From JAKAQB01 sp027320105 (GTDB taxonomy: Bacteria; Actinomycetota; Acidimicrobiia; Acidimicrobiales; Palsa-688): 27,243 bases of DNA. Within the stretch, counting starts at the first letter, position 1, and every line of letters begins with the position of its first letter. The stretch lies in the NCBI GenBank assembly GCA_027320105.1, contig DAHVMA010000069.1, positions 1 through 27,243 on the forward strand. The letters run 5' to 3'. The position numbers and the translations under genes were made by a program. The notes beneath the pieces were generated by a model. That model was given only the letters and a program-made list of their open reading frames with translations, was not told where the DNA came from and searched no databases. Shown piece after piece: positions 7,371 to 14,816 of the stretch.

Positions 7371-7422
7371 CACAGTGGTTACCCACAGTGGTTAGCCACA
7401 GTGGTCACGCACAGTGCGTGAT
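7371..7422. repeat. Four tandem 13-bp repeats in the crotonase leader
   Basis: The units are 7371-7383 (CACAGTGGTTACC), 7384-7396, 7397-7409 and 7410-7422. The first three begin CACAGTGG and the fourth begins CACAGTGC. Where one unit joins the next, the sequence reads CCACAGTGG, a small odd palindrome, at copies two and three. The block lies between the predicted transcription start near 7430 and the Shine-Dalgarno site. It could therefore be an array of operator half-sites or an element acting in the mRNA leader. It is not a CRISPR array: there are no spacers. Confidence 0.8.
7405..7421. promoter_or_regulatory. 17-bp perfect palindrome
   Basis: TCACGCACAGTGCGTGA has 8-bp arms around a central A. 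It includes the end of the third and most of the fourth 13-bp repeat, so the degenerate last repeat is itself part of a better dyad. It lies just downstream of the predicted start of the crotonase transcript, a position suited to a repressor. Confidence 0.5.
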
Positions 7423-7436
7423 TGCACGCAATCCTC

Positions 7437-7466
7437 ATTATCAATACTTCCTGTGACGCATGTCAC
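7437..7466 (-). promoter_or_regulatory. Predicted promoter of the crotonase gene
   Basis: On the minus strand GTGACA (7461-7466), an 18-bp spacer and GATAAT (7437-7442) each match the sigma-70-type consensus hexamers at five of six positions. This is unusually good for this GC-rich window. The predicted start is near 7430, giving a leader of about 73 nt that contains the tandem repeats. Confidence 0.55.
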
Positions 7467-7467
7467 G
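7452..7467. promoter_or_regulatory. CRP/GlxR-like site TGTGA-N6-TCAC
   Basis: TGTGACGCATGTCACG matches the CRP-family consensus TGTGA-N6-TCACA at nine of ten defined positions. It covers the -35 box of the predicted crotonase promoter and lies about 245 bp upstream of the divergent 3D-domain gene. Binding by a CRP/FNR family protein is inferred from the motif only. Confidence 0.45.
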
Positions 7468-7711
7468 TACATAACATTTCCATTTCACGCGCCGAACCGC
7501 TACCGTTCTCCGTCGACCAAGGACAAGGCGCCCGGGTGACCGTCCCAGAGACCACCGGCGGGCGCTGTCAATACGCCATCTCCACCCCGCCCTTTCCGGT
7601 GGAGACCCGCGCCGGGTGTCCCTCGTCGTCGTCACACCCGTAGGACGTCACCAACCGGCGCGCCGATCGAAAGGGAGCCCCTTCCTGCCCTACACCGACC
7701 TGGGGACGCGC

Positions 7712-9106
7712 ATGCCCGCGCTCCCACGCCATCGCCCGCAGCACTTCCGCCGGCGCAAGCCCGGTACGCTCCGCCGCCGGGTGGCGGTCGCTGCCGTGCC
7801 AGTCTCGCTCGCCGCCGCCACCGGCGGCGCCGGCGTCGCCCGCCTTCCCATCTCGCTCGCCACCGCCACCGCCACCGCCACCGCCGCCCGCCTTCCCGTC
7901 TCGCTCACCGCCGCCGGCGCCGCCCACCCACCAGTGGCGCTGGGCTACGGGGACCACTGGGCATCGCGCGCAGCGTGGCAGGCCCCGACCGCCACTCCCG
8001 GGGTCCACCGCGCCGCCGGGCCTCGAGGTACGCACGGCGCCGGCCTGGCTGGCTTCGGCGGTGCCGACCGCCTCCCGGGGCCACGCCCGAGCGGCGATCT
8101 CGTCGGGCTGGCATCCGCCCCCGGTGGCGGCGGGTACTGGGTCATCAACACCGGCGGCCGGGTCTTCGCCCACGGGACTGCGCCCCGCCTGGGATCGGTA
8201 CCAGCCCACCGCCTGGCCGGCCGGGTCACGGGCATCGCTGCCGCCCCCGGCGGCCGCGGGTACTGGGTGGTCGCCGCCGACGGCCAGGTCTTCGCCTTCG
8301 GCCGGGCGTCGTGGCACGGCTCGCTTGCGCACCGCCGGCTCCACTCACCTGTCGTCGGCATCGCCCCCACACCTGACGGCAACGGGTACTGGTTGGCCAC
8401 CGCCGACGGCGGGGTCTTCCCCTTCGGCGACGCCAAGTTCGTCGGCTCGCCCAATGCCGCCGGCGTCCACCATGCTGCGATCGTCGGCATCGCCGCACCC
8501 GCCACGGGGGCCGGCTACTGGCTGGCTTCCTCGGACGGCACCGTCTTGCACTACGGCGCCGCCGCCTCCAAGGGCTCCCTCCCCCGCCGCCACGTGAGTG
8601 CTGACATCGTGAGCATCGCCGCCACGCCGACCGGCGCCGGCTACTGGCTGGCATCCCGCGGCGGAGCGGTGTTCGCCTTCGGTGACGCCACGTATCGGGG
8701 CTCGACGTCCCCCGAGCCGTCCACCGCCCGGGTGACGGCCATCACCGCCGACGGCCCTGGCGGCTACCTCGAGCTGGCCACCAGCGTCCCACCGCCGGCA
8801 CGCACCAACGCCGTCAGGGTCTCCCTCGCGCCGACCGGCACGCCGCTCGGGAGCTTCGTCGTCACGTGCTACGACCTGCAGGGCACCACGGCCTCCGGAG
8901 CGCCGGTCAGCCTCGAGACCGTTGCCGTCGACCCCTCGGTCGTCCCCCTGGGCGCCGTGATCAACATCAGCGGCGTCGGCACCAGGGTCGCCCAGGACAC
9001 GGGCGGAGCGATCATCGGCAACCACCTCGACATCTGGGAGCCGACCTACCAGCAGTGCATGGATTGGGGCGTGCGGACCGAGAGCGTGCGGTTGCTGAAG
9101 CGGTAG
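7712..9106 (+). CDS. Secreted repeat protein with C-terminal 3D (double-psi beta-barrel) domain
   Basis: A 464-aa protein, counted from the ATG at 7712 (TGGGGA about 6 nt upstream), with a basic N-terminus (RRRKPGTLRRR) and a hydrophobic Ala/Val segment like a Sec signal. A low-complexity Pro/Ala/Thr linker follows. The middle contains five units of about 42 residues with a GYW...DG.VF.FG.A...GS pattern plus a degenerate sixth, probably a beta-propeller-like extracellular module. The C-terminal 90 residues form a 3D domain (TASGAPVSLETVAVDP, VPLGAVINI, QDTGGAI, HLDIW) with the three conserved Asp residues. This domain is found in MltA and in Sps/Rpf-like wall enzymes. A role in peptidoglycan remodelling or surface binding is likely but unproven. 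Confidence 0.75.
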   Translation: MPALPRHRPQHFRRRKPGTLRRRVAVAAVPVSLAAATGGAGVARLPISLATATATATAARLPVSLTAAGAAHPPVALGYGDHWASRAAWQAPTATPGVHRAAGPRGTHGAGLAGFGGADRLPGPRPSGDLVGLASAPGGGGYWVINTGGRVFAHGTAPRLGSVPAHRLAGRVTGIAAAPGGRGYWVVAADGQVFAFGRASWHGSLAHRRLHSPVVGIAPTPDGNGYWLATADGGVFPFGDAKFVGSPNAAGVHHAAIVGIAAPATGAGYWLASSDGTVLHYGAAASKGSLPRRHVSADIVSIAATPTGAGYWLASRGGAVFAFGDATYRGSTSPEPSTARVTAITADGPGGYLELATSVPPPARTNAVRVSLAPTGTPLGSFVVTCYDLQGTTASGAPVSLETVAVDPSVVPLGAVINISGVGTRVAQDTGGAIIGNHLDIWEPTYQQCMDWGVRTESVRLLKR

Positions 9107-9112
9107 GGGGCA

Positions 9113-9151
9113 GGGCCGGCCGTACGCTCGGGCCGGCCGTACGCTCGGGCC
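9113..9151 (+). repeat. 17-bp tandem duplication at the ferrochelatase promoter
   Basis: GGGCCGGCCGTACGCTC occurs twice exactly (9113-9129 and 9130-9146), followed by the first five bases of a third copy. Each copy contains TACGCT, a TAnnnT -10-like box. The second (9140-9145) ends 9 nt before the ATG at 9155. The duplication therefore doubles the core promoter and may create two start sites. Confidence 0.75.
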
Positions 9152-9154
9152 ACC

Positions 9155-10165
9155 ATGCCCGCCCCCGATGCCCTGCTCGTGTTGTCGTTCGGCGGCCCGG
9201 AAGGCCCCGACGAGGTCGTGCCGTTCCTCGAGAACGTGCTGCGCGACCGCAACGTGCCCCGGGAGCGCGTGCTCGCCGTGGCCGAGCACTACCACCACTT
9301 CGGCGGGGTGAGCCCTCTCAACGCGCAGGCGAGGGCTCTCGTCAGGGCCGTGGAGTCCGAGCTGGACTCGTCCGGTGTGGCGCTGCCGGTCTACTGGGGC
9401 AACCGCAACTGGCACCCCTTCCTAGCCGACACCGTGGCCGCCATGCGTGACGACGGCGTACGCCACGCGGCTGTGTTCGTGACATCCGCGTTCGGCTCGT
9501 GGAGCGGGTGCCGGCAGTACCGCGACGACCTCCGACGGGCGGCTGGGGCCGTACCCGGCGCCCCCGAGCTGCGCAAGCTCCGCCTTTACTATGACCACCC
9601 GGGCTTCCTCGAAGCCGTCGCCGACGGGCTGAACGCCACGCTCGCCGCCGCCGGCACCAACCCCCGGGTGTGGTTCAGTGCCCACAGCGTCCCGACGTCG
9701 ATGGCTGCGTGCGCTCCCTACGACCGCCAGCTGCGCTGGGCGGCGGGGGAGGTCGCCCGCCGTTGCTCCCTCCATGCTTGGGAGTTGGTCTGGCAGAGCC
9801 GCTCCGGCCCGCCCCGACAGCCATGGCTCGAGCCCGACGTCCGCGACCGGCTGCGGGCCGAACCGGCCGGCGCCGAGGTGGTGGTCTGCCCCCTGGGCTT
9901 CACCTCCGATCACATGGAGGTCGTGTGGGACCTCGACACCGAAGCGGCCGCCGTGGCGGCGGGCGGCGGCATCCGGCTGCTGCGGTCGCCGACGCCGGGA
10001 ACCCATCCGGCATTCGTCCGGATGGTCCGCGAGCTGGTTGCGGAGCAACTCGACCCCTCGGTGCCCAGGAAGAGCCTGTCGCCGGATGGGCCGTGGCCCG
10101 ACGACTGCCCGGCCGGGTGCTGCTCTCTTCCCGCTCCAGCGCGACGAGGGGCGCACCCCGGCTGA
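9155..10165 (+). CDS. hemH: Ferrochelatase (coproporphyrin III ferrochelatase type)
   Basis: A 336-aa cytosolic enzyme that inserts Fe2+ into a porphyrin. In actinobacteria the substrate is usually coproporphyrin III (CpfC). Landmarks are SFGGPEGPDEV (11-21), the metal-site His177 in FSAHSVP and Glu255 in DHMEVVWDLD. Four cysteines fit the actinobacterial [2Fe-2S] ferrochelatase pattern: Cys119 (SGCRQYRDD) and a C-terminal group Cys318, Cys322 and Cys323 (DDCPAGCCSLP). There is no Shine-Dalgarno sequence. A -10-like TACGCT 9 nt upstream suggests a near-leaderless mRNA. The gene follows the 3D-domain gene by about 50 bp and converges on the PIG-L gene. Confidence 0.93.
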   Translation: MPAPDALLVLSFGGPEGPDEVVPFLENVLRDRNVPRERVLAVAEHYHHFGGVSPLNAQARALVRAVESELDSSGVALPVYWGNRNWHPFLADTVAAMRDDGVRHAAVFVTSAFGSWSGCRQYRDDLRRAAGAVPGAPELRKLRLYYDHPGFLEAVADGLNATLAAAGTNPRVWFSAHSVPTSMAACAPYDRQLRWAAGEVARRCSLHAWELVWQSRSGPPRQPWLEPDVRDRLRAEPAGAEVVVCPLGFTSDHMEVVWDLDTEAAAVAAGGGIRLLRSPTPGTHPAFVRMVRELVAEQLDPSVPRKSLSPDGPWPDDCPAGCCSLPAPARRGAHPG

Positions 10166-10206
10166 GCCGGAGCAACCTGCTCGCTGCCGCGCCTCGACAG
10201 CCGGGA

Positions 10207-10953
10207 TCAGCGAGTGTCGATGCGGCGGTAGGCCTCGGCCAAGCGGTCCTCAGGCAGGCCGGCGCGCTGCGCAGTGCCGCCCATCCACTCCCTGAGCATC
10301 GGCTCGAGATGGCCGTCTCGGTCCGTCTCCTGGCTGACGTGGGCGCGTAGCGCCTTGCACTTCAAGTCAAAGAACCCGGTGACGTCCAGGACCACGTCGG
10401 GATCGGGCCCGCCGACCACCCAGACCTCGTCCACGCTGTGGGCCTCCAGTCCCCCGGCCAGCAGCTCGGGGAAGGCGAATGGGTTGCGTGCATCCGGGTA
10501 CACCGCCCGCAACGTCGCCTCACCGGAGGCCATGTGGTCGGGGTGGCTGCCGTACATGCTCTCCCAGACCCGCTGCGGGTTGGGGCAGATGACCCGCTGC
10601 GGCCGCACCCTCCGGATCACCGCCGTGAGGTCCCGGCGCAGCGCGAGCGTCACCTCGACGCGCCCGTCGGGATGGCCGAGCCAGTGCAGATCGCAGACTC
10701 CGAGCACGCGGGCCGCCTCTGCCTGCTCCGCGCGCCGGATGCCGGGTACCTGCTCCCTCGGGACGGTGGCGTCGTAGCCACCGGCGTCCCCGTCGGTGAC
10801 GAGGCAGTAGGCAACCTGCCAACCGGTGGACACGAGCCAGGCGACCGTGCCGGCGCAGCCGTAGTCGATGTCGTCGGGGTGGGCGGCGACGAACAGGGCC
10901 CGGCCTGGCGGTGCTGCGGGGAGCGCGGCCGGGGCGACGTCATCACTCGGCAT
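10207..10953 (-). CDS. PIG-L/LmbE family deacetylase (MshB-like)
   Basis: A 248-aa zinc-dependent N-acetylglucosamine-type deacetylase. AHPDD (24-28) and HPDH (137-140) carry the expected zinc ligands and catalytic Asp. VTDGDAGGY (52-60) and RRAEQAEAARVLGV (73-86) are also typical. Actinobacterial members include mycothiol-pathway MshB and the conjugate amidase Mca, but the sequence does not settle the substrate. The start at 10953 is chosen over an in-frame codon 90 bases upstream because the minus strand has TACCGT (10961-10966) ending 7 nt before it, as in a leaderless transcript, and because the extra N-terminus is low complexity. It converges on hemH. Confidence 0.85.
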   Translation of the reverse strand: MPSDDVAPAALPAAPPGRALFVAAHPDDIDYGCAGTVAWLVSTGWQVAYCLVTDGDAGGYDATVPREQVPGIRRAEQAEAARVLGVCDLHWLGHPDGRVEVTLALRRDLTAVIRRVRPQRVICPNPQRVWESMYGSHPDHMASGEATLRAVYPDARNPFAFPELLAGGLEAHSVDEVWVVGGPDPDVVLDVTGFFDLKCKALRAHVSQETDRDGHLEPMLREWMGGTAQRAGLPEDRLAEAYRRIDTR

Positions 10954-10960
10954 GCGGCGG

Positions 10961-10966
10961 ACGGTA
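10961..10966 (-). promoter_or_regulatory. -10 box for a leaderless PIG-L transcript
   Basis: TACCGT on the minus strand, 7 nt from the ATG at 10953, without a Shine-Dalgarno sequence. It decides the start codon proposed for the deacetylase. Confidence 0.45.
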
Positions 10967-11032
10967 CCAGGGACCCCACCGGCAACCGGCACCGCGACCA
11001 CCGTCGCCCCAGCCGCTCCAGCGTGCAGCCGG

Positions 11033-11038
11033 TACGCT
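11033..11038 (+). promoter_or_regulatory. Possible -10 box of ahcY
   Basis: TACGCT fits TAnnnT and would start an mRNA near 11045, with a GC-rich leader of about 115 nt before the Shine-Dalgarno site. No convincing -35 is visible, so this is weak. Confidence 0.25.
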
Positions 11039-11158
11039 GCCACCGTCCCGGGCCGGCCAGGTGCGAAGGGTCAGACGACCCCGGCCCTGCGGGCGGGCCG
11101 AGCGCGCCTGCCCGCGTCCCCGGTGGCGCCCGTCGCCCCTGACCCGAGGAGTTGCCCC

Positions 11159-12589
11159 ATGACTGACACCATCGCGTCACCCGGCCCCGCCTTTCGCGTG
11201 GCCGACATCGGGCTGGCGAACTTCGGCCGCCGCGAGCTGGACATGGCCCAGGTCGAGATGCCCGGCCTGATGGCGCTGCGCGATGAGTACGGCGACGCCA
11301 AGCCGCTGGCCGGCGCCCGGATCACCGGCTCGCTGCACATGACCGTGCAGACGGCCGTGCTCATCGAGACCCTCGTAGCCCTCGGCGCCGAGGTGCGCTG
11401 GGCGAGCTGCAACATCTTCTCCACCCAGGACCACGCCGCTGCGGCGATCGCCGCGGCAGGCATCCCGGTGTTCGCCTGGAAGGGGGAGACCCTGGAGGAG
11501 TACTGGTGGTGCACCCACCAGGCCGTGCACTGGCCGGACGGGCAACTCCCCAACATGATCCTCGACGACGGGGGCGACGCAACGCTTCTCGTCCACCTCG
11601 GGGTCGAGGCCGAGCGCACCGGTGCGGTCCCGGACCTCGGCCCGGAGGACTCCGAGGAGTGGGGAGTCATCGTCGCCACCCTCCAACGCACGCTGCGGGA
11701 GGACCCGACGCTTTGGACCCGCACCGCCCAGTCGATCAAGGGCGTGACCGAGGAGACGACCACCGGCGTCCACCGGCTCTACCAGCGGGCGGCGGCCGGC
11801 ACGCTGCTGTTCCCGGCCATCAACGTCAACGACTCGGTGACCAAGTCGAAGTTCGACAACCTCTACGGCTGCCGCCACTCCCTCGTAGACGGCATCTTCC
11901 GGGCCACGGACGTGATGGTCGCCGGCAAGACCGCCGTCGTCTGCGGTTTCGGTGACGTCGGCAAGGGCTGCGCCCAGTCACTCCGCGGCCAGGGTGCCAG
12001 GGTGATCGTCACGGAGGTCGACCCCATCTGCGCCCTCCAGGCGGCGATGGAGGGGTACCAGGTGCTCACCCTCGACGACGTGGTCGACACAGCCGACATC
12101 TTCGTGACGGCCACCGGCAACCGGGACCTGATCACCGCCGAGCACATGAGCCGCATGCGGCACAACGCCATCGTCTGCAACATCGGCCACTTCGACAACG
12201 AAGTCGACATGGCCGGGCTCGCCCGGTATCACGGCATCCGGCGGGAGACTGTCAAGCCGCAAGTGGACGCCTGGGTCTTCCCGGACGGCCACGCCGTCAT
12301 CGTCCTCGCCGAGGGCCGCCTCGTGAACCTCGGCTGCGCCACGGGCCACCCGAGCTTCGTGATGTCCGCCAGCTTCACCAACCAGGTGCTCGCCCAGATC
12401 GAGCTGTTCACCCGCACCGAGCACTATCCCGTCGGCGTCCACGTCCTTCCCCGCCGGCTCGACGAGAAGGTCGCCCGCCTCCACCTCGACAAGCTCGGCG
12501 TGAAGCTGACGACGCTCACCGAACGCCAGGCCTCATACCTGGGCGTGGACATCGGCGGCCCGTTCAAGGCCGACGCCTACCGCTACTGA
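11159..12589 (+). CDS. ahcY: S-adenosylhomocysteinase
   Basis: A 476-aa NAD-dependent enzyme that splits S-adenosylhomocysteine into adenosine and homocysteine, closing the methyl cycle. Key features are GSLHMTVQTAVLIETL with His60, ILDDGGD (134-140), GVTEETTTGVHRLY (195-208), INVNDSVTKSKFDN with Lys229 and Asp233, the Rossmann GFGDVGKG (263-270), NIGHFDNEVD (341-350) and the C-terminal KADAYRY that reaches the partner subunit. The start follows GAGGAG (11146-11151) with a 7-nt spacer. The frame is open further upstream but that part is low complexity. It is longer than animal enzymes, as usual for bacterial forms with an inserted segment. It is divergent from the PIG-L gene. Confidence 0.97.
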   Translation: MTDTIASPGPAFRVADIGLANFGRRELDMAQVEMPGLMALRDEYGDAKPLAGARITGSLHMTVQTAVLIETLVALGAEVRWASCNIFSTQDHAAAAIAAAGIPVFAWKGETLEEYWWCTHQAVHWPDGQLPNMILDDGGDATLLVHLGVEAERTGAVPDLGPEDSEEWGVIVATLQRTLREDPTLWTRTAQSIKGVTEETTTGVHRLYQRAAAGTLLFPAINVNDSVTKSKFDNLYGCRHSLVDGIFRATDVMVAGKTAVVCGFGDVGKGCAQSLRGQGARVIVTEVDPICALQAAMEGYQVLTLDDVVDTADIFVTATGNRDLITAEHMSRMRHNAIVCNIGHFDNEVDMAGLARYHGIRRETVKPQVDAWVFPDGHAVIVLAEGRLVNLGCATGHPSFVMSASFTNQVLAQIELFTRTEHYPVGVHVLPRRLDEKVARLHLDKLGVKLTTLTERQASYLGVDIGGPFKADAYRY

Positions 12590-12656
12590 CGTAGGCTGGG
12601 CTCCCCCGCCACCCAGGACACCGGCAACGAGGCCGCAACCCGTTCTGGCACTCCTC

Positions 12657-14756
12657 TCAGGCTTCGATCGCTGCCGAGCGGTTCGATACGACCAGGTTCG
12701 GCGCAGCGTCGGCGCCCGGTCCGGGCGGGTCCGAGCGGTGCTCGTCAACCGTACGGTGCTCGTCAACCGTACGGTGCTCGCTCGTCTCCGGAGAGGACCG
12801 GCCCCGCGCAGCCACCACTGTGCCGCCGCGCCCCGCAGGGCTGGAAGCGGCCAAGCGGGCCGGCGCCTGGCTCCGACGCGGTGACCGGACGTGGGCGATG
12901 CGGTACACCGCCGACCCCGGGATGGTCTCGTGCTCGAGCAAGGCAGCCACCAGCTTGTCCAGCATAGGCCGGTGTTCACGCAAGAGCGACAGGGCCCGCT
13001 GCTCTGCCTCCCGCAGCAGCCGAGCCACCTCAGCGTCAATGGCGGCTTGCGTGGCTTCGGCGAACGGCCGGCTGAGCAGCGCCGGCCCACTGTCACCGAG
13101 GAACGTGGAGCCGCCACTTGGGTACCCGACCGGTCCGAGCGTCTCGGACAGGCCCATCTCCCGGACCATCTTGGTCGCGAGCTCGGTGGCTCCGGCCAGG
13201 TCGTTCGTCGCGCCACTGGACGCCTCGCCGAGCACCACCAGCTCGCCAGCGCGCCCACCGAGGCGCACCGCCAGCATGTCGAGCATGGTGCTCTCGGGGT
13301 AGAGATGTCGCTCCACTAGGGGCAGCTGGAAGGTGATCCCGAGCGCCTGGCCTGCGGGCAAGATGGACACCTTCTCCACTGGATCGGCGTGCTCGCTCAA
13401 GGCCGCCACCAGCGCGTGCCCCGACTCGTGGACGGCCACGGCATGCTTCTCCTCGGGCAAGAGGACGTTCGATCCCTCTCGCCGCCCGAGCAGGATCCGG
13501 TCCCGGGCGGCGTCGAAGTCCGAGGCCCACAGCACTGTCCGCCCCTCGCGCACCGCCACGATGGCCGCCTCGTTCGCCAGATTGGCCAGGTCGGCCCCGC
13601 TGAACCCCGGGGTGGCCCGAGCCATGACCTGGAGGTCGGCGCTGGGGTCGAGCTGCTTGTCGCGGCAGTGCACCGCCAAGATGGCTTGACGCTCAGCCTG
13701 GTTCGGCAGTGGGATGGTGACCTGGCGGTCGAAGCGACCTGGACGCAACAACGCCGGGTCGAGCACGTCGGGCCGGTTGGTCGCCGCCAGCACCACGATC
13801 CCGACCGCTGGGTCGAACCCGTCCATCTCGGCCAGCATCTGGTTCAGCGTCTGCTCCCGCTCGTCGTTGGACACCATGGCACCGCCGCTGCTGCGCCGCT
13901 GGCCGAGCGCATCGATCTCGTCGACGAAGACGATGGCCGGCGCCCGCTTACGGGCCTCAGCGAAGAGATCCCGCACCCGAGCTGCCCCAACGCCGACGAA
14001 CATCTCCACGAAGCTCGACCCGCTCACCGACAAGAACGGCACACTGGCTTCGCCGGCCACCGCTCGGGCCATGAGGGTCTTTCCCGTCCCCGGGGGCCCG
14101 ACCATGAGCACGCCGCGCGGGGCGAGCGCCCCTGCTCGCCGGTAGCGTTCCGGGCGGCGCAGGAAATCCACCACTTCAGCGACTTCTGCCTTCACCCCGT
14201 CGTAGCCAGCGACGTCGGCGAAGGTGGTGCGTGGTCGCTCGGCGTCGAACACCTGGGCCTTCGACCGACCGATCGACGCCATCCGCCCCATCGCTCCGCC
14301 CCCAGCCCCTCGGCTCATCCGCCACCACAGCCAGCCGAAGACCGCAAGCGGTGCCAGCAGCACCAACCAAGTCATCACCTCGGTACCGAACGACGAGCTC
14401 GGCAGGCTCGCGGTGATCTCCACCTTCGCCGTCCGAAGCTCACTCAGCAGCGTCGCGCCACCGAGCTCGGTGGGGATCACCGTCGAGTACGACTTGCCGT
14501 CGGTCAGGGTGCCGGTGGCTTCCCCGTCGGAGGCAATGTCCACGCTACGCACGTGGTGGCTGATCACGTCATCGAGGAACGTGGAGTAGCGCAGCGTCAC
14601 CGGGCTCGGCGCCTTGGTGCCCGGCAACGTCAGGAACAACACGGCGGTGGCCAGCAGGGCCAACGGGAACAGCCAGTGCCGCCACGCCGGCGGCGGCGGA
14701 GGCGCCGGTCCCTGCGGCTTGTCCCCCGGCGGCGGCGACTGGGCCTGACGGGTCAT
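12657..14756 (-). CDS. ftsH: ATP-dependent zinc metalloprotease FtsH
   Basis: A 699-aa membrane-anchored AAA+ protease that degrades membrane and short-lived cytosolic proteins. The order is a Pro-rich N-terminus, TM1 (about 27-45), an extracytoplasmic domain, TM2 (about 128-146), Walker A GPPGTGKT (220-227), pore loop FVG (253-255), Walker B IVFVDEIDALG (275-285), SRH residues near 327-342 (TNRPDVLDPALLRPGRFD), zinc site HESGH (443-447) and Asp519 in TNDLAGAT. All catalytic residues are intact. The C-terminus is extended, low complexity, and contains EHRTVD twice plus EHRS. There is no strong Shine-Dalgarno site before 14756. A DosR-box-like site lies about 60 bp upstream, so hypoxia or redox control is possible. 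It converges on ahcY. Confidence 0.95.
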   Translation of the reverse strand: MTRQAQSPPPGDKPQGPAPPPPPAWRHWLFPLALLATAVLFLTLPGTKAPSPVTLRYSTFLDDVISHHVRSVDIASDGEATGTLTDGKSYSTVIPTELGGATLLSELRTAKVEITASLPSSSFGTEVMTWLVLLAPLAVFGWLWWRMSRGAGGGAMGRMASIGRSKAQVFDAERPRTTFADVAGYDGVKAEVAEVVDFLRRPERYRRAGALAPRGVLMVGPPGTGKTLMARAVAGEASVPFLSVSGSSFVEMFVGVGAARVRDLFAEARKRAPAIVFVDEIDALGQRRSSGGAMVSNDEREQTLNQMLAEMDGFDPAVGIVVLAATNRPDVLDPALLRPGRFDRQVTIPLPNQAERQAILAVHCRDKQLDPSADLQVMARATPGFSGADLANLANEAAIVAVREGRTVLWASDFDAARDRILLGRREGSNVLLPEEKHAVAVHESGHALVAALSEHADPVEKVSILPAGQALGITFQLPLVERHLYPESTMLDMLAVRLGGRAGELVVLGEASSGATNDLAGATELATKMVREMGLSETLGPVGYPSGGSTFLGDSGPALLSRPFAEATQAAIDAEVARLLREAEQRALSLLREHRPMLDKLVAALLEHETIPGSAVYRIAHVRSPRRSQAPARLAASSPAGRGGTVVAARGRSSPETSEHRTVDEHRTVDEHRSDPPGPGADAAPNLVVSNRSAAIEA
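12738..12780 (-). repeat. 18-bp tandem repeat inside the ftsH 3' end
   Basis: GTGCTCGTCAACCGTACG is present twice exactly (12738-12755, 12756-12773) plus 7 bases of a third copy. The repeat is in frame and encodes EHRTVD-EHRTVD-EHRS in the disordered FtsH tail (residues 660-674), so it can expand or contract without a frameshift. Confidence 0.85.
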
Positions 14757-14816
14757 CGTCTCGGTCGGCCAGCGAGTACCATCTCATGAGCATCGGCCGT
14801 CGGGCCGTCTACAGCT

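Larger units (their letters stand above)
7358..7711. other. Divergent intergenic region, crotonase / 3D-domain protein
   Basis: About 350 bases holding the repeats, palindrome, promoter and CRP-like site listed separately, all in the half nearer the crotonase gene. The half nearer the + strand gene contains a small hairpin at 7601-7621 (ACCCG-CGC-CGGGT, extended by GGA/TCC across a G.G mismatch). It also contains an in-frame upstream codon at 7616, which I do not use as start. I see no c-di-AMP riboswitch core, although such RNAs often precede wall-hydrolase genes in actinobacteria. Confidence 0.5.

Noticed and set aside
7371..7422. Possible CRISPR
   Set aside because: The 13-bp units are contiguous with no spacers and no cas genes are nearby.
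7500..7711. c-di-AMP (ydaO-type) riboswitch before the 3D-domain gene
   Set aside because: The conserved core, including the AGCTAACCTC-like segment, is absent. A GCTAACC match on the minus strand is just part of the 13-bp repeat.
10170..10185. Small hairpin GAGCA-ACC-TGCTC between hemH and the PIG-L gene
   Set aside because: The 5-bp stem without a U-tract is too weak to call a terminator, although its place between convergent genes is suitable.
11140..11160. SAH riboswitch before ahcY (CCGAGGAG match)
   Set aside because: The match is the Shine-Dalgarno site itself and there is no room for the downstream stem and pseudoknot.
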